A stretch of DNA of 64,000 nucleotides from Vibrio sp. AND4 (GTDB lineage Bacteria > Pseudomonadota > Gammaproteobacteria > Enterobacterales > Vibrionaceae), in assembly GCF_000171815.1 (NCBI RefSeq), contig NZ_ABGR01000012.1, positions 1 through 64,000 on the forward strand, read 5' to 3'. A program made the position numbers and the translations under genes. Positions 31,116 to 43,813 of the stretch are shown here, in pieces (position 1 is the first letter of the stretch; every line of letters starts with the position of its first letter). The notes under the pieces were generated by a model, which was given only the letters and a program-made list of their open reading frames with translations, was not told where the DNA came from and did not search any database.

Positions 31116-32839
31116 GTCTTTCAAAATTTAGAGTAGTGGCGACATTTGTCGCCACTTTTCTCCTTTTCATCCCCAACTTAGCATTTGCTAACGTTGTAAA
31201 AAGTTTCCGGGTTTGGCCTTCACCTGATGAGACTCGTGTCGTCATCGATATGAATACGGAAGCTGACTATTCTTATTTCTCCTTGTCTAGCCCTGATCGT
31301 TTGGTGGTGGATCTCAAAAGCACCACTATGCAAGCCAAGTTACCTGTCACAGTGACCGACAGCCCGGTGTTAAAGCGTGTTCGTCAGAGCTCTCCGCCTA
31401 ACAAGGGTACATACCGCTTAGTGTTTGAGTTGAAGAAGAGCGTTCAGGCTGAGTTATTCACACTAAAACCGACTCCTGCTGGGCAATATGGCCATCGTTT
31501 GGTGATTGACTTGCCGCATGGAGCAAAAAAATCGACGCCAACAACCACAGCGGTTAAGCCAAGTAAGCCTGCAACACCGAGCAAAGATATGAGCATGGTG
31601 CAACGTGTACAAGAGACGCTTATTGTGATTGACCCCGGTCACGGTGGTGAGGACCCTGGTTCAATAGGCCCATCACGCCGTAAATATGAAAAAGACGCGG
31701 TATTGAGTATTTCTCGTAAGCTTGCTGCTCAATTAAATGCAGTGCCTGGCATCAAAACACGCATGACGCGTAGCGGTGACTACTTTGTTAACCTCAATCG
31801 ACGCGTTGCGATTGCGCGTGAGAACAATGCACACTTATTGATTTCCATCCATGCTGATGCGTTTACCTCACCAAAACCGCGCGGTGGTTCAGTGTTCGTA
31901 TTGAACACGCGTCGGGCAAACACTGAAATATCACGTTGGGTAGAAAACCACGAGAGACAGTCGGAGTTACTAGGTGGTACAGGGACCGCTTTTGTTACGA
32001 GTTCGAATGACCGTAACGTTAACCAAACGCTATTGGATCTCCAGTTTAGCCATTCGCAAAAAGAAGGCTATAAGCTTGCGACCAACATATTAGGCGAGAT
32101 GGGTAAGGTTGCTCGTCTACACAATTCGAAACCAATCAATACCAGCTTGGCTGTTTTGCGTTCTCCGCAGATCCCTTCTGTTTTGGTTGAAACTGGGTTT
32201 ATCTCGAATCCAACCGAAGAGAAGTTGCTGTTTCAACGATCTCACCAAGATAAGTTGGCGCGTGCGATCACCAAAGCAGTTGTACAATACCTGAAAGATA
32301 ACCCGCCAGAAGGCACGGTATTTTCTTCTTCAGCCAAATCATCGGTTCATATCGTTAAACGTGGTGAGTCGTTGTCAGTGATTGCTCAGAGATATGGCAC
32401 GTCAATGAAGGCTATCATGAGTGCGAATAAACTGAAGTCCAGTGGTTTGGCTGTTGGCCAGAAGTTGAAGATCCCAGGTACTGGTGTCGCCTCAGTTTCT
32501 GTGCCGAGCACAGCAAAAACGGTGAAAACGGAGACAATCACGCACACGGTTAAATCGGGGGAGTTCCTCGGTAAGATTGCCAGCCATTACAAAGTGAAGA
32601 TCGCCGATATTCGTCGTGAGAATAATCTGAAGTCAGATACGGTTTGGGTTGGTCAGAAATTAAAGATCACTGTTGCGGTGAAAGATAAACCAATTCGTAA
32701 GCACAAAGTTGGCCGTGGAGAATACCTTGGTAAGATTGCGTCGAAATATGGCGTGAGTGTCTCAAGCATCCGTAAAGCGAATAAACTGCGTTCTGACAAG
32801 CTTGCCGTTGGGCAGGTGCTGATCATTCCAAACAAATAA
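31109..32839 (+). CDS. amiB: N-acetylmuramoyl-L-alanine amidase AmiB
   Basis: A 576-aa periplasmic cell-wall hydrolase that cleaves septal murein. Signal peptide (about 1-27), AMIN domain (about 28-135), zinc amidase_3 domain (about 168-400) with [18 protein letters not shown] and [10 protein letters not shown] supplying ligands and catalytic Glu, then three C-terminal LysM repeats (starting near [18 protein letters not shown] and HKVGRGEYL). E. coli AmiB lacks the LysM repeats; vibrios commonly have them. EnvC-type activators switch it on, and envC is at 17301. Confidence 0.97.
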   Translation: MLSLSKFRVVATFVATFLLFIPNLAFANVVKSFRVWPSPDETRVVIDMNTEADYSYFSLSSPDRLVVDLKSTTMQAKLPVTVTDSPVLKRVRQSSPPNKGTYRLVFELKKSVQAELFTLKPTPAGQYGHRLVIDLPHGAKKSTPTTTAVKPSKPATPSKDMSMVQRVQETLIVIDPGHGGEDPGSIGPSRRKYEKDAVLSISRKLAAQLNAVPGIKTRMTRSGDYFVNLNRRVAIARENNAHLLISIHADAFTSPKPRGGSVFVLNTRRANTEISRWVENHERQSELLGGTGTAFVTSSNDRNVNQTLLDLQFSHSQKEGYKLATNILGEMGKVARLHNSKPINTSLAVLRSPQIPSVLVETGFISNPTEEKLLFQRSHQDKLARAITKAVVQYLKDNPPEGTVFSSSAKSSVHIVKRGESLSVIAQRYGTSMKAIMSANKLKSSGLAVGQKLKIPGTGVASVSVPSTAKTVKTETITHTVKSGEFLGKIASHYKVKIADIRRENNLKSDTVWVGQKLKITVAVKDKPIRKHKVGRGEYLGKIASKYGVSVSSIRKANKLRSDKLAVGQVLIIPNK

Positions 32840-32857
32840 GTGAGCTGATAACTCATC

Positions 32858-34888
32858 ATGAGCATTAAGATTTTGCCAGCGCGATTGGCAAACCAAATCG
32901 CAGCAGGAGAAGTGGTTGAAAGACCCGCTTCTGTTGTGAAGGAACTGGTAGAAAACAGTCTTGACTCTGGTGCAACTCGTATTGATATTGATATCGAGAA
33001 AGGTGGCGCTAAGTTAATTCGTGTGCGCGATAATGGCAAAGGGATAGTGAAAGATGAGTTGGGCCTAGCGTTAAGTCGCCATGCGACCTCCAAGATTCAC
33101 ACTTTGGACGATCTTGAAGCCATCATGAGTTTGGGGTTTCGTGGCGAGGCGTTAGCGAGTATAAGCTCTGTATCGCGTCTGACTATGACCTCTCGTCCCG
33201 CAGTGCAAGAGCAGGCATGGAGTGCATACTCTGAAGGTCGGGACATGAAGGTTAAGCTTCAGCCTACAGCTCACCCGATTGGCACTTCGGTTGAGGTGTT
33301 AGATTTGTTTTTTAACACTCCCGCACGTCGTAAATTCCTTCGCACCGAGAAAACCGAATTTGCTCATATCGATGAATTACTAAAACGCATTGCGTTGAGT
33401 CGTTTCGACGTTACCATCAATGTGCGCCACAACGGTAAAATGGTCCGCCAATATCGCGCGGCAAAAAATCAGTTACAAACTGAAAAGCGAATCGCTGCGG
33501 TATGTGGTAACGTTTTTGTGCGTAATATGCTGCGGATTGAGTTAGAACATCAAGGGCTTAAGTTACACGGCTGGATTACCACACCTGAAGGGGCGAGACA
33601 GCAGAGCGATTTACAGTATTGCTACGTGAATGGTCGCATGATGCGTGACAAGCTGATCAATCATGCGATTCGTCAAAGTTACGCAGCTAGCCTAAAGTCA
33701 GATCAATTTGCTGCGTATGTAGTATTTATTGAGCTCGACCCGCACCAAGTGGATGTTAATGTGCACCCAGCTAAGCATGAAGTGCGTTTTCATCAAGCTC
33801 GTTTAGTGCATGACTTTATCTATCAAGCGCTTGCTGACGCCCTTGCGCAGAGTTTAGTGATTGATAAACCCCAGGTGAACGAATCCGCGTTCCATCATGC
33901 GGAACCCGTCGAGCTAATAGAGCCGTCAGAGGTTGTGGTAGCGCCTTCTGAGGAACCAACAAATATACCTGAGAAAATGGGTGCTCAAGTACCAGAACGA
34001 GTGTATCAAGCGATTGATAGCACGCCAGCTTACCCAGGGCGCTCAGATTACAAAGTAAAACCTCGTGATAGAGCGACAAGTGATTCTTCTGTGCGAGAAG
34101 CGCGAGCGGTGGATTCTTTCAAGCGAACCGATTGGGTTGACTCTAAACCCGTGTCGAAACCAACTTCAAGCAAGGAGCTACGTCACGCCGACCCCGCACC
34201 GAGTAAACAAGAAGTGCGTGCTTATCATGAGTTACTTAAGACGCCCGATTTTGAGCCTCAAACAGTGCCCCAAAAAGTGCCAGTCAGTACCCCGCTAGAA
34301 ATGGTTTTGCCGCCAGTTACGGCACTTAGCAAAGCTCTGGCTGTGGTGGGCGAACAGTATGTCTTGATGAGCAGTGATGGTGGTGTAGCTCTGGTTGCGC
34401 TGCCAAGAGCGGAGTTTTATCGAACCAAAGGTCAGCTCACACCGAGCGACGGCGCGTTAAAAGCTCAACCGTTACTGGTGCCATTATCAGTGAAATTAGA
34501 GCCTGAGTTAGTGCAGCTAGCGCAAGACCATCAGCAAGACTTTGCTCAGTTAGGTATTCAGCTTAAAGCGAGAAATGATAAAGCTTTGATGGTCATGGGC
34601 GTACCAGCCCCACTGCGCCAACAAAACTTACAAAATTTGATACCAGATCTGTTATCTTACGCGCAAGCTCGCTTGAGGAAGGAGGGAGCAACGGCGCAAC
34701 CACTATCAGAATTGATAGATTGGCTTGCTTTTAAGGTGACCACTGTAAAAAGTCACTATACTCTTTCCGAAGCCATTCAAATTATTGCGGAACTTGAACA
34801 GCTAAGGCATGGTCAATTACCATTAGAAGACACAAAATTTGTGTCAGCTGTTGATTTCTCTGCCACGATTGCCAAATTAAGACCATGA
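32858..34888 (+). CDS. mutL: DNA mismatch repair protein MutL
   Basis: A 676-aa GHKL ATPase that couples MutS recognition to MutH and UvrD. N-terminal motifs [17 protein letters not shown] and [17 protein letters not shown] are intact. A long, poorly conserved linker (about residues 340-470) connects to the C-terminal dimerisation domain. 61 residues longer than the E. coli protein, mostly in the linker. It overlaps miaA by four bases (ATGA). Confidence 0.97.
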   Translation: MSIKILPARLANQIAAGEVVERPASVVKELVENSLDSGATRIDIDIEKGGAKLIRVRDNGKGIVKDELGLALSRHATSKIHTLDDLEAIMSLGFRGEALASISSVSRLTMTSRPAVQEQAWSAYSEGRDMKVKLQPTAHPIGTSVEVLDLFFNTPARRKFLRTEKTEFAHIDELLKRIALSRFDVTINVRHNGKMVRQYRAAKNQLQTEKRIAAVCGNVFVRNMLRIELEHQGLKLHGWITTPEGARQQSDLQYCYVNGRMMRDKLINHAIRQSYAASLKSDQFAAYVVFIELDPHQVDVNVHPAKHEVRFHQARLVHDFIYQALADALAQSLVIDKPQVNESAFHHAEPVELIEPSEVVVAPSEEPTNIPEKMGAQVPERVYQAIDSTPAYPGRSDYKVKPRDRATSDSSVREARAVDSFKRTDWVDSKPVSKPTSSKELRHADPAPSKQEVRAYHELLKTPDFEPQTVPQKVPVSTPLEMVLPPVTALSKALAVVGEQYVLMSSDGGVALVALPRAEFYRTKGQLTPSDGALKAQPLLVPLSVKLEPELVQLAQDHQQDFAQLGIQLKARNDKALMVMGVPAPLRQQNLQNLIPDLLSYAQARLRKEGATAQPLSELIDWLAFKVTTVKSHYTLSEAIQIIAELEQLRHGQLPLEDTKFVSAVDFSATIAKLRP

Positions 34889-35817
34889 CAGACAAACTAC
34901 CTTTGGCGCTATTTCTAATGGGGCCAACTGCATCAGGCAAAACAGAGCTAGCGATTCGACTTCGTCAGAAGTATCCGGTTGAGATCATTAGCGTAGATTC
35001 AGCGTTAATTTACAAAGATATGAACATTGGTACCGCGAAGCCTGATGAGCGCGAGCTTAGCTTGGCGCCGCATCGTCTTATCGATATTCTTGATCCGAGC
35101 GAATCATACTCTGCGGCGGACTTTCGTCGCGATGCTTTACAGATGATGGATGATATTGTAGCAGAGGGAAAAATCCCACTGTTAGTAGGCGGTACTATGT
35201 TGTACTACAAAGCCTTGCTTGAGGGGTTATCGCCACTTCCTGCTGCAAATCCTGAAATTCGTCAGCAAATTGAGCGAGAGGCATTGACTAAAGGTTGGTC
35301 GGTGTTGCACGATGAGCTGAAAGAGATTGATCCTGTATCGGCAGTGAGAATCCATCCGAATGATCCTCAACGTTTGTCTAGGGCATTGGAAGTATTCCGC
35401 ATTTCAGGTAAAACTCTTACTGAGTTGACTCAGAAAAAAGGTGATAGCTTACCTTACCGAGTCAAACAGTTTGCAATAGCTCCCAAGGACAGGGCAGAAC
35501 TTCACCGTCGTATTGAGCAACGTTTCGACAAGATGATGGAAGCGGGTTTTGAAGAGGAGATGAACGTGTTGTATGCGCGCAAAGATCTTCACCCAGACCT
35601 TCCTTCTATCCGATGCGTTGGCTACAGACAGATGTGGGAGTACTTAGATGGGGACTGCACACGCGACGAAGCTATTTTTCGTGGCATTTGTGCGACTCGT
35701 CAATTGGCCAAGCGTCAAATCACCTGGTTACGCAGCTGGAATGATTTAACTTGGTTAGATAGCGAAAACATTGGACAGGCACTTGAAACCATGTCAGAAG
35801 CAATAGCATCGGATTAA
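34885..35817 (+). CDS. miaA: tRNA dimethylallyltransferase MiaA
   Basis: A 310-aa enzyme that adds a dimethylallyl group to A37 of tRNAs reading UNN codons. The P-loop [28 protein letters not shown] and the [10 protein letters not shown] region are present. Translationally coupled to mutL through a 4-bp overlap, as in E. coli. Confidence 0.98.
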   Translation: MTDKLPLALFLMGPTASGKTELAIRLRQKYPVEIISVDSALIYKDMNIGTAKPDERELSLAPHRLIDILDPSESYSAADFRRDALQMMDDIVAEGKIPLLVGGTMLYYKALLEGLSPLPAANPEIRQQIEREALTKGWSVLHDELKEIDPVSAVRIHPNDPQRLSRALEVFRISGKTLTELTQKKGDSLPYRVKQFAIAPKDRAELHRRIEQRFDKMMEAGFEEEMNVLYARKDLHPDLPSIRCVGYRQMWEYLDGDCTRDEAIFRGICATRQLAKRQITWLRSWNDLTWLDSENIGQALETMSEAIASD

Positions 35818-35970
35818 GTTAGCTGTGTATAATGTGTTCGTTTTTGCGTGAACGCACTTTCAAAGGATCGGTGGTTGGCGGTTTTTATACTATGCTGCTA
35901 ATTACTTAGAGTGCATTTTTGATTCGTTTAGCTCAGATGCAAAAGTAACACCTTTGCATTGCACCACTAG

Positions 35971-36273
<303 letters not shown>

Positions 36274-36311
36274 TTCTTCATATCGTATTTTAACAACAAG
36301 GAGTTGAATGC

Positions 36312-37601
36312 TTGTTTGACCGTTATGAAACCGGTGAGCGAGCCGTACTTGTTCATATCAACTTCACGCAAGAAGGTGAATGGGAAGATCTGGCTGAATT
36401 CGAAATGCTGGTTTCTTCTGCTGGGGTAGAGGCGCTGCAAGTTGTAACTGGTAGTCGCCAATCCCCACACCCGAAATACTATGTCGGAGAGGGTAAGGCA
36501 CAAGAAATTGCTACTGCGGTACAATTAACTGGTGCTGAAATTGTGATTTTTAATCACTCCCTCTCTCCTGCCCAAGAACGTAACCTCGAAGCACTGTGTA
36601 AATGTCGAGTTCTCGACCGCACTGGTCTCATTCTCGATATCTTTGCTCAACGAGCAAGAACACACGAAGGTAAGCTGCAAGTAGAACTAGCCCAACTTCG
36701 TCATATCTCTACTCGTTTGATTCGTGGTTGGACACACCTTGAAAGGCAGAAAGGCGGTATCGGTTTACGTGGGCCAGGTGAAACCCAGTTAGAAACTGAC
36801 CGTCGTTTATTGCGTGAAAGAATCAAAACCATCCTGCGTCGTCTTGAGAAAGTAGCGAAGCAGCGTGAACAAGGGCGTCGTGCTCGAAACCGAGCTGAAA
36901 TCCCTACAGTTTCTCTCGTAGGCTATACCAACGCGGGTAAGTCGACACTTTTCAACCGCATTACACAAGCTGGTGTTTATGCGGCAGATCAGCTGTTTGC
37001 TACTCTTGACCCAACGTTACGTAAGATAGAGTTAGCAGATGTGGGCCCCGCAATACTTGCAGATACCGTTGGTTTTATCCGACATCTGCCTCACGATTTG
37101 GTTGCCGCATTTAAGGCGACCTTAAAGGAAACGCAAGAAGCTGACATTTTGTTACATGTTGTTGATGCCAGTGATGAGCGTTTTCGTGAGAATATTCAAG
37201 CTGTTCATGAAGTCCTAGAAGAGATCGATGCAGATGAAGTGCCGACGCTCGTAGTAATGAACAAGATTGACAACCTTGAAGAGCAGAAACCACGTATAGA
37301 ACGAGACGAGGAAGGCGTACCTCGTGCGGTCTGGGTATCGGCGATGGATGGATTAGGCATTGAACTTCTATTTGACGCGCTGACCGAACGTCTTGCGTCG
37401 CAAATGGTTGAGTATCAGTTGCGAATTCCTCCACAGTATCAAGGGCGACTCCGTAGTACATTCTTTGACATGAAGTGTATTCAACGTGAGGAGTATGACC
37501 AGGAAGGTGACTTGTTGATCGATATTCGAATGCAACAGGTAGACTGGTCTAGACTTGAAAAAAGAGAAGGGGCAGTTTTAGTCGACTTTATAGTCACTTA
37601 A
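36312..37601 (+). CDS. hflX: Ribosome-splitting GTPase HflX
   Basis: A 429-aa GTPase that dissociates stalled ribosomes after heat stress. N-terminal HflX domain, then GTPase motifs GYTNAGKSTLFN (G1), DTVGF (G3) and NKID (G4). The family N-terminus FDRYETGE fits only a TTG start at 36312; AAGGAG lies 8 bp upstream, while the nearby ATG at 36308 is out of frame. Part of the hfq-hflX-hflK-hflC operon. Confidence 0.96.
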   Translation: MFDRYETGERAVLVHINFTQEGEWEDLAEFEMLVSSAGVEALQVVTGSRQSPHPKYYVGEGKAQEIATAVQLTGAEIVIFNHSLSPAQERNLEALCKCRVLDRTGLILDIFAQRARTHEGKLQVELAQLRHISTRLIRGWTHLERQKGGIGLRGPGETQLETDRRLLRERIKTILRRLEKVAKQREQGRRARNRAEIPTVSLVGYTNAGKSTLFNRITQAGVYAADQLFATLDPTLRKIELADVGPAILADTVGFIRHLPHDLVAAFKATLKETQEADILLHVVDASDERFRENIQAVHEVLEEIDADEVPTLVVMNKIDNLEEQKPRIERDEEGVPRAVWVSAMDGLGIELLFDALTERLASQMVEYQLRIPPQYQGRLRSTFFDMKCIQREEYDQEGDLLIDIRMQQVDWSRLEKREGAVLVDFIVT

Positions 37602-37646
37602 AGGACTGCTACAGTATAACGTCATATCAAATGATGGAGCTTTCTA

Positions 37647-38849
37647 ATGGCGTGGAATGAGCCTGGAAATAACAACGGCAACAATGGCCGCGATAATGAC
37701 CCTTGGGGTAATAATAATCGTGGTGGCCAGCGTCCTGGTGGTCGAGATCAAGGGCCGCCAGATTTAGATGAAGTGTTCAATAAACTGAGTCGAAAGCTGG
37801 GTGGCAAGTTTGGTAAAAAAGGTGGCGGTGGTTCTTCTATCGGCGGTGGTGGTGGCGCAATCGGCTTCGGTGTGATTGCGGTTATTGCGATTGCGGTGTG
37901 GTTCTTCGCTGGTTTTTACACTATAGGTGAAGCAGAGCGCGGCGTGGTGCTGCGTTTAGGTAAATACGATCGTATCGTAGACCCTGGTCTGAACTGGCGT
38001 CCTCGTTTTATCGACGAATACGAAGCAGTTAACGTGCAAGCGATTCGTTCGCTGCGTGCATCTGGTCTTATGCTGACCAAAGATGAAAACGTAGTAACCG
38101 TCGCAATGGATGTCCAATACCGAGTTGCCGACCCATACAAATATCTATATCGCGTAACAAATGCAGACGACAGCTTGCGTCAAGCAACGGATTCTGCGCT
38201 GCGTGCGGTCATTGGTGACTCTCTAATGGATAGCATCCTGACAAGCGGTCGTCAGCAAATTCGTCAAACGACGCAAGAAACACTCAACCAAATCATCGAT
38301 AGCTACGATATGGGTATCATGATCGTCGACGTGAACTTCCAGTCTGCGCGTCCGCCTGAACAAGTGAAAGATGCGTTTGATGATGCAATCGCAGCGCGTG
38401 AGGATGAAGAGCGTTTTGAACGTGAAGCTGAAGCCTATCGCAATGATATTCTTCCTAAGGCTACAGGTCGTGCTGAGCGTCTGAAGAAAGAAGCACAAGG
38501 TTACACGGAACGTGTGACAAACGAAGCGCTTGGTCAAGTTGCGCAGTTCGAAAAACTGCTACCTGAATACCAAGCATCACCGAGTGTAACTCGTGACCGT
38601 TTGTATCTAGATACCATGGAAGAAGTATACCTGAGTACGTCTAAAGTACTGATTGACTCTGAATCAAGCGGCAACCTTCTTTACCTTCCGATCGATAAAT
38701 TGGTAGGCCAAAGTGGTCAGACAGATACTAAACGTAAATCGAAGTCCAGTTCAACGTACGATGATATCCAGTTGGAGTCTGAGCGTCCGACAGAGAGTAC
38801 TTCGAATACACAGTCTCGTTCAACTGGTGCACGTCAAGGGAGATACTAA
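37647..38849 (+). CDS. hflK: FtsH protease modulator HflK
   Basis: A 400-aa SPFH-domain inner-membrane protein that with HflC encases FtsH. A Gly/Asn-rich N-terminal cytoplasmic tail (AWNEPGNNNGNNGRDND) precedes one membrane helix (FGVIAVIAIAVWFFAGF, about 73-91), then the SPFH domain and a charged C-terminal helix. It ends 2 bp before hflC. Confidence 0.97.
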   Translation: MAWNEPGNNNGNNGRDNDPWGNNNRGGQRPGGRDQGPPDLDEVFNKLSRKLGGKFGKKGGGGSSIGGGGGAIGFGVIAVIAIAVWFFAGFYTIGEAERGVVLRLGKYDRIVDPGLNWRPRFIDEYEAVNVQAIRSLRASGLMLTKDENVVTVAMDVQYRVADPYKYLYRVTNADDSLRQATDSALRAVIGDSLMDSILTSGRQQIRQTTQETLNQIIDSYDMGIMIVDVNFQSARPPEQVKDAFDDAIAAREDEERFEREAEAYRNDILPKATGRAERLKKEAQGYTERVTNEALGQVAQFEKLLPEYQASPSVTRDRLYLDTMEEVYLSTSKVLIDSESSGNLLYLPIDKLVGQSGQTDTKRKSKSSSTYDDIQLESERPTESTSNTQSRSTGARQGRY

Positions 38850-38851
38850 GA

Positions 38852-39829
38852 ATGCGTAAGTTAATGATCCCTGTACTGGTCATTGCATTGGCATTGATGC
38901 TGATGTCACTGTTTGTGATTCCAGAAGGTGAACGCGGTATCGTCGTTCGATTTGGTCGTGTCTTAAAAGATAACGACATTACTCGCGTTTACGAACCGGG
39001 TTTGCATTTTAAAATGCCATTGTTCGACCGTGTCAAACAACTGGATGCTCGTATCCAAACGATGGATGGTCGTGCTGACCGTTTCGTAACCTCCGAGAAA
39101 AAAGACGTAATCATTGATACCTATGCGAAGTGGCGTATCGAGGATTTTGGTCGTTACTATCTTGCCACTGGTGGCGGTAACACGCTGACGGCAGAAGCGC
39201 TTCTAGAGCGTAAAGTAACCGACGTTTTACGTTCAGAAATTGGTTCGCGCGAAATTAAGCAGATCATCTCCGGGCCTCGTAAGAAAAGCCAAGAGTTGGT
39301 CGGCGGAGTGGAAGATGAACTGACGACTGAAGCCGCTCTCAAAGCGCTTGAAATCGATGGTGAGCGTGACGTCATTATGGCGGAAGTTCTCAGCGATACT
39401 CGCGAAAGTGCGATGAAAGACTTGGGGGTAAGAGTTGTTGATTTCCGTATTAAGAAAATCAACTTACCTGACGAAATCAGTGAATCTATTTATCGTCGTA
39501 TGCGTGCAGAGCGTGAGTCAGTAGCGCGTAAGTTCCGCTCTCAAGGTCGTGAGAAAGCAGAGGTTATTCGCGCTCAAGCCGAGCTTGAAGTGGCAAAAAT
39601 TCTTGCAGAAGCAGACAAAACAGCTCGTGTCACACGAGGTGAAGCGGATGCAAAAGCGGCGAAGATTTATGCAGATGCTTACAACAAAGATCCTGAATTC
39701 TTCAGCTTCTTACGTTCTCTAAGAGCATACGAGAAATCGTTCAGTTCTAAGAATGACGTCCTTGTTCTGGATCCGAAGAGTGACTTCTTCCAATACATGA
39801 ACAACGCAAAAGGCGCAGCTGCGAAATAA
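38852..39829 (+). CDS. hflC: FtsH protease modulator HflC
   Basis: A 325-aa SPFH protein with one N-terminal membrane helix (LMIPVLVIALALMLMSLFV), the partner of HflK. The SPFH motif EGERGIVVRFGRVL and coiled-coil segment with RAQAELEVAKILAEA are typical. Last gene of the hfq operon; followed by a terminator. Confidence 0.97.
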   Translation: MRKLMIPVLVIALALMLMSLFVIPEGERGIVVRFGRVLKDNDITRVYEPGLHFKMPLFDRVKQLDARIQTMDGRADRFVTSEKKDVIIDTYAKWRIEDFGRYYLATGGGNTLTAEALLERKVTDVLRSEIGSREIKQIISGPRKKSQELVGGVEDELTTEAALKALEIDGERDVIMAEVLSDTRESAMKDLGVRVVDFRIKKINLPDEISESIYRRMRAERESVARKFRSQGREKAEVIRAQAELEVAKILAEADKTARVTRGEADAKAAKIYADAYNKDPEFFSFLRSLRAYEKSFSSKNDVLVLDPKSDFFQYMNNAKGAAAK

Positions 39830-39850
39830 GCTAAGCGTTACAGCAAATTT

Positions 39851-39877
39851 AAAGGCTCCGTTATGGAGCCTTTTTTG
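39851..39877 (+). terminator. Rho-independent terminator after hflC
   Basis: AAAGGCTCC, short loop, GGAGCCTTTTTT. Confidence 0.92.
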
Positions 39878-39936
39878 TCGCTATCGGTATTTGTGAGAAA
39901 TGGTTTTTGCTGCATTGGGGTGAGGTTATCGTGTGA

Positions 39937-40122
39937 TTAACCCATCATAATGGCGATGACGGCGCCTGCCACGACTAAGCAACCACCAACGCGGCGTAAC
40001 TGGTTATTGGGCTGCTCACTCAACTGAGCCACCATGTTGCGCCAGCCATTTGGCACGACCAAAGGTCCAATACCTTCGACGATTAATACTAGCCCAATCG
40101 CTAGCCAGATAGACTCAGACAT
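39937..40122 (-). CDS. DUF2065-family small membrane protein (YjeT-like)
   Basis: A 61-aa protein with two hydrophobic helices (SIWLAIGLVLIVEGIGPLV and GGCLVVAGAVIAIMMG) and the motif VPNGWRNM between them, characteristic of DUF2065/YjeT. Function unknown. In E. coli yjeT follows hflC on the same strand; here it is on the opposite strand, convergent with hflC. Confidence 0.85.
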   Translation of the reverse strand: MSESIWLAIGLVLIVEGIGPLVVPNGWRNMVAQLSEQPNNQLRRVGGCLVVAGAVIAIMMG

Positions 40123-40274
40123 TATGATTCCTAGTTGAATTCTGAAAACTAAATACTATCAGTGATGTAGTGTTTTCGAAACGAGCAGGGAAAGCGAGTT
40201 TGCATTCTAGTATCAACTCTGTGAATAAAAAATGACTGCAAGAAGAGCGATTCGGTGCTAGAATCCATTTTTAA

Positions 40275-41612
<1,338 letters not shown>

Positions 41613-41636
41613 TTCCTGATTGTACAGACAGTTGCA

Positions 41637-41665
41637 AAAGCCAGCGTTTATCGCTGGCTTTTTTG
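41637..41665 (+). terminator. Rho-independent terminator after purA
   Basis: AAAAGCCAGCG, loop TTTAT region, CGCTGGCTTTTTTG. Confidence 0.92.
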
Positions 41666-41710
41666 TGTCTATACGTCGAGGGGTTATGGCTAAAAGATGT
41701 AACTCGCTGT

Positions 41711-41766
41711 GGCAAAGATTTGCCGTTAAGCTAAATGGGAGGCAAAAATTGCCTAAAGCTTAACGG
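41711..41766. repeat. Nested inverted repeats upstream of motX
   Basis: GGCAAAGATTTGCC (41711-41724) and AGGCAAAAATTGCCT (41740-41754) are each hairpins. CCGTTAAGCT (41723-41732) is the exact complement of AGCTTAACGG (41757-41766). The last arm overlaps the -35 element of the sigma-28 promoter, so the structure may be regulatory. Confidence 0.65.
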
Positions 41767-41780
41767 ACCTTTGCCGATAA
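41754..41780 (+). promoter_or_regulatory. Sigma-28 (FliA) promoter of motX
   Basis: TAAAGCTT (41754-41761), 11-bp spacer, GCCGATAA (41773-41780). This matches the flagellar sigma-28 consensus TAAAGTTT-N11-GCCGATAA with one mismatch and lies 66 bp before the motX ATG. Confidence 0.85.
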
Positions 41781-41845
41781 GGTTATCAAGCAGAGGAGAT
41801 CCTGAGCTGATCTTTGGTTTCTTAGATACCTTAAAGAGTACATTT

Positions 41846-42481
41846 ATGAAGTTACGAACAGTGGCTGCTTCACTGTTGTTGATGCTGAGTGCAACATCGG
41901 CTAAGGCGGATGTTGCCGAGATAGGGGCGCCTGTTCCCATCTACACCGAAGCAGAGCTTATAAAGCTTATTGAGCAAAATAAGCACTTAGAACGTGTGCG
42001 CGCTGATCACTGCCAATTAGTGGAAGATATCGTGGCACGCGCAACACGTATTAACTTGCCGTCCTATGAATTTCTTTATGGTGATATGTTGGCGTGGGGT
42101 GTGTGTGTAGAGCAGGACGTAGAGCTTGGTCTTTACTACATGGAAAACGCAGCCCACCAAGGCTTGCCAGCCGCGTTGGAGCAGTTAGGCCGCTACTACT
42201 CTCGCGGTACCCTAGTCCAACAAGATAAAGAACGTGCAATTCCATATTTACGTGAAGCGGCGTCCATGGGAAATCTGAATGCGCGAATTCACCTTGCTGA
42301 GTTGCTACTGCGTGATTACGGCAGCCCGCTGGATTACGAAGACGCGTACCGCTGGTTGTATAACTCGGTGACTGCAGACCAAAGAAAATACAAGCGCATA
42401 GCGATGCTTAGAAATGGTCTTGAGCAACGCATGCCAGAAAACATAATTGTGCGAGCCAAACGCCGCGATACCTTCTGGTAG
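41846..42481 (+). CDS. motX: Sodium-type flagellar motor protein MotX
   Basis: A 211-aa periplasmic protein of the T ring that, with MotY, holds the PomAB sodium stators around the polar flagellar motor. Signal peptide about residues 1-20 (MKLRTVAASLLLMLSATSAKA), then Sel1-like/TPR helical repeats: AHQGLPAALEQLGRYYSRG and ASMGNLNARIHLAELLLRD. Length fits MotX. The start at 41846 is chosen for the signal peptide and for distance to the sigma-28 promoter; an upstream in-frame extension would span the promoter. Confidence 0.94.
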   Translation: MKLRTVAASLLLMLSATSAKADVAEIGAPVPIYTEAELIKLIEQNKHLERVRADHCQLVEDIVARATRINLPSYEFLYGDMLAWGVCVEQDVELGLYYMENAAHQGLPAALEQLGRYYSRGTLVQQDKERAIPYLREAASMGNLNARIHLAELLLRDYGSPLDYEDAYRWLYNSVTADQRKYKRIAMLRNGLEQRMPENIIVRAKRRDTFW

Positions 42482-42530
42482 ACTTACTTTTCTAAGACGA
42501 ATAACTTCATAAAGCTCAGCCAATACATAC

Positions 42531-42565
42531 AACAAAGCCCACATCATGTGGGCTTTGTTGTTTTT
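42531..42565. terminator. Bidirectional terminator between motX and hmp
   Basis: A 14-bp perfect stem, AACAAAGCCCACAT with ATGTGGGCTTTGTT, flanked by T-rich sequence. It lies between convergent genes. Confidence 0.92.
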
Positions 42566-42587
42566 CCCGACGAGTAATCGTGAGCGA

Positions 42588-43772
42588 TTAAACGACCTTG
42601 TGTGGACCGAAGCACTCGTAGTGGAACTGTTCTTGCGGCACACCCAGATCAAGCAACTGTTTCGCTACATGCTGCATAAAGCCGACAGGACCACAGAAGT
42701 AAACTTGTACCTTGTCTTGCTTTAGAGCGACTTCAATTTCATTTAGGTTTACAAAACCACTGAAGTTAAAGTCTTCGCCAATTTTATCTTCTGCTGTTGG
42801 CTGGTTATACCAAACTAGCGAGTTCATGTTCTCTTTTGCATTCACGAGCTGATTTACGTGGTGCTTAAATGCGTGCTGTTGGCCGTTTTCTGCAGCGTGC
42901 ACCCAGGTCACTGGCGCTTGGTGCTCAGAGAGGCTTTCAAGCATAGATAGAGTTGGTGTTAAACCCACACCCGCCGACACCAAAACAACTGGCGTTGCTG
43001 CGTCTACATCCATAAAGAAATCACCTGCAGGTGCGGCAAGTTGCACTTTATCGCCGATGTTCAGCTCATCGTGAAGGTAATTCGACACTTTACCGCCTTC
43101 TTCGCGTTTTACAGAGATACGGTAAGTATCTTCTTGGACGGCAGATGATAGGCTGTATTGGCGAATTTCTTGGTTGTCGAACTTATCGCTGTTGATGTAA
43201 ATACCCAGATATTGCCCTGGTTTGTACTCAGAAACCTTGTCACCATCGGTTGGTTTGAAAACAAAGCTACAGATGTTTTCACTTTCCAGTTGCTTACCTA
43301 CTAATTCGAACTCACGCAGACCACGCCAGCCGCCTTGAAGCGCTGCATTCTCTTGGTAGATTTGCTCTTCACGTTGAATAAACACGTTCGCTAGCACGCC
43401 GTAAGCCTCTGCCCATGCATCAAGAACTTCTTGACCTGGCGAAAGTAACTCATCGATAGTGGCAAGTAGGTGAGTACCGACGATTTGGTACTGATCTTCA
43501 GTGATCATAAAGCTCGTGTGTTTGTGGGCAATCTTCTCTACTGCACCAAGCAGCGCAGGTAGGTTATCAATGTTAGCAGCGTAAGCACAGATTGCATTAA
43601 ATAGAGCTTCACGCTGGTCACCATTACGCTGGTTACTCATGTTGAAAATGTCTTTCAACTCAGGGTTATGGGTAAACATGCGATCATAAAAATGCGCCGT
43701 TAGTTTTGGGCCCGTTTCAGCAATAATAGGTGCGGTTGCTTTCACGATGTCAATGGTTTTGTTACTGATCAT
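42588..43772 (-). CDS. hmp: Flavohemoprotein (nitric oxide dioxygenase)
   Basis: A 394-aa cytosolic enzyme that oxidises NO to nitrate. Globin domain (1 to about 140) with the proximal-His region IAHKHTSF, an FAD domain with RQYSLSSA, and a C-terminal NAD domain with [16 protein letters not shown]. Full length. Divergent from nsrR with two NsrR-like operators in the 111-bp gap, strong support for NO control. Confidence 0.97.
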   Translation of the reverse strand: MISNKTIDIVKATAPIIAETGPKLTAHFYDRMFTHNPELKDIFNMSNQRNGDQREALFNAICAYAANIDNLPALLGAVEKIAHKHTSFMITEDQYQIVGTHLLATIDELLSPGQEVLDAWAEAYGVLANVFIQREEQIYQENAALQGGWRGLREFELVGKQLESENICSFVFKPTDGDKVSEYKPGQYLGIYINSDKFDNQEIRQYSLSSAVQEDTYRISVKREEGGKVSNYLHDELNIGDKVQLAAPAGDFFMDVDAATPVVLVSAGVGLTPTLSMLESLSEHQAPVTWVHAAENGQQHAFKHHVNQLVNAKENMNSLVWYNQPTAEDKIGEDFNFSGFVNLNEIEVALKQDKVQVYFCGPVGFMQHVAKQLLDLGVPQEQFHYECFGPHKVV

Positions 43773-43788
43773 AATGCTTCTCTATTTA

Positions 43789-43811
43789 AAGTTGTATTTT
43801 CAATGCATGTT
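43789..43811. promoter_or_regulatory. NsrR-like operator 1 (hmp side)
   Basis: AAGTTGTATTTTCAATGCATGTT has the 11-1-11 symmetric layout of the NsrR consensus (AAGATGCATTT-N-AAATGCATCTT) with four mismatches. Confidence 0.55.
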
Positions 43812-43813
43812 TA

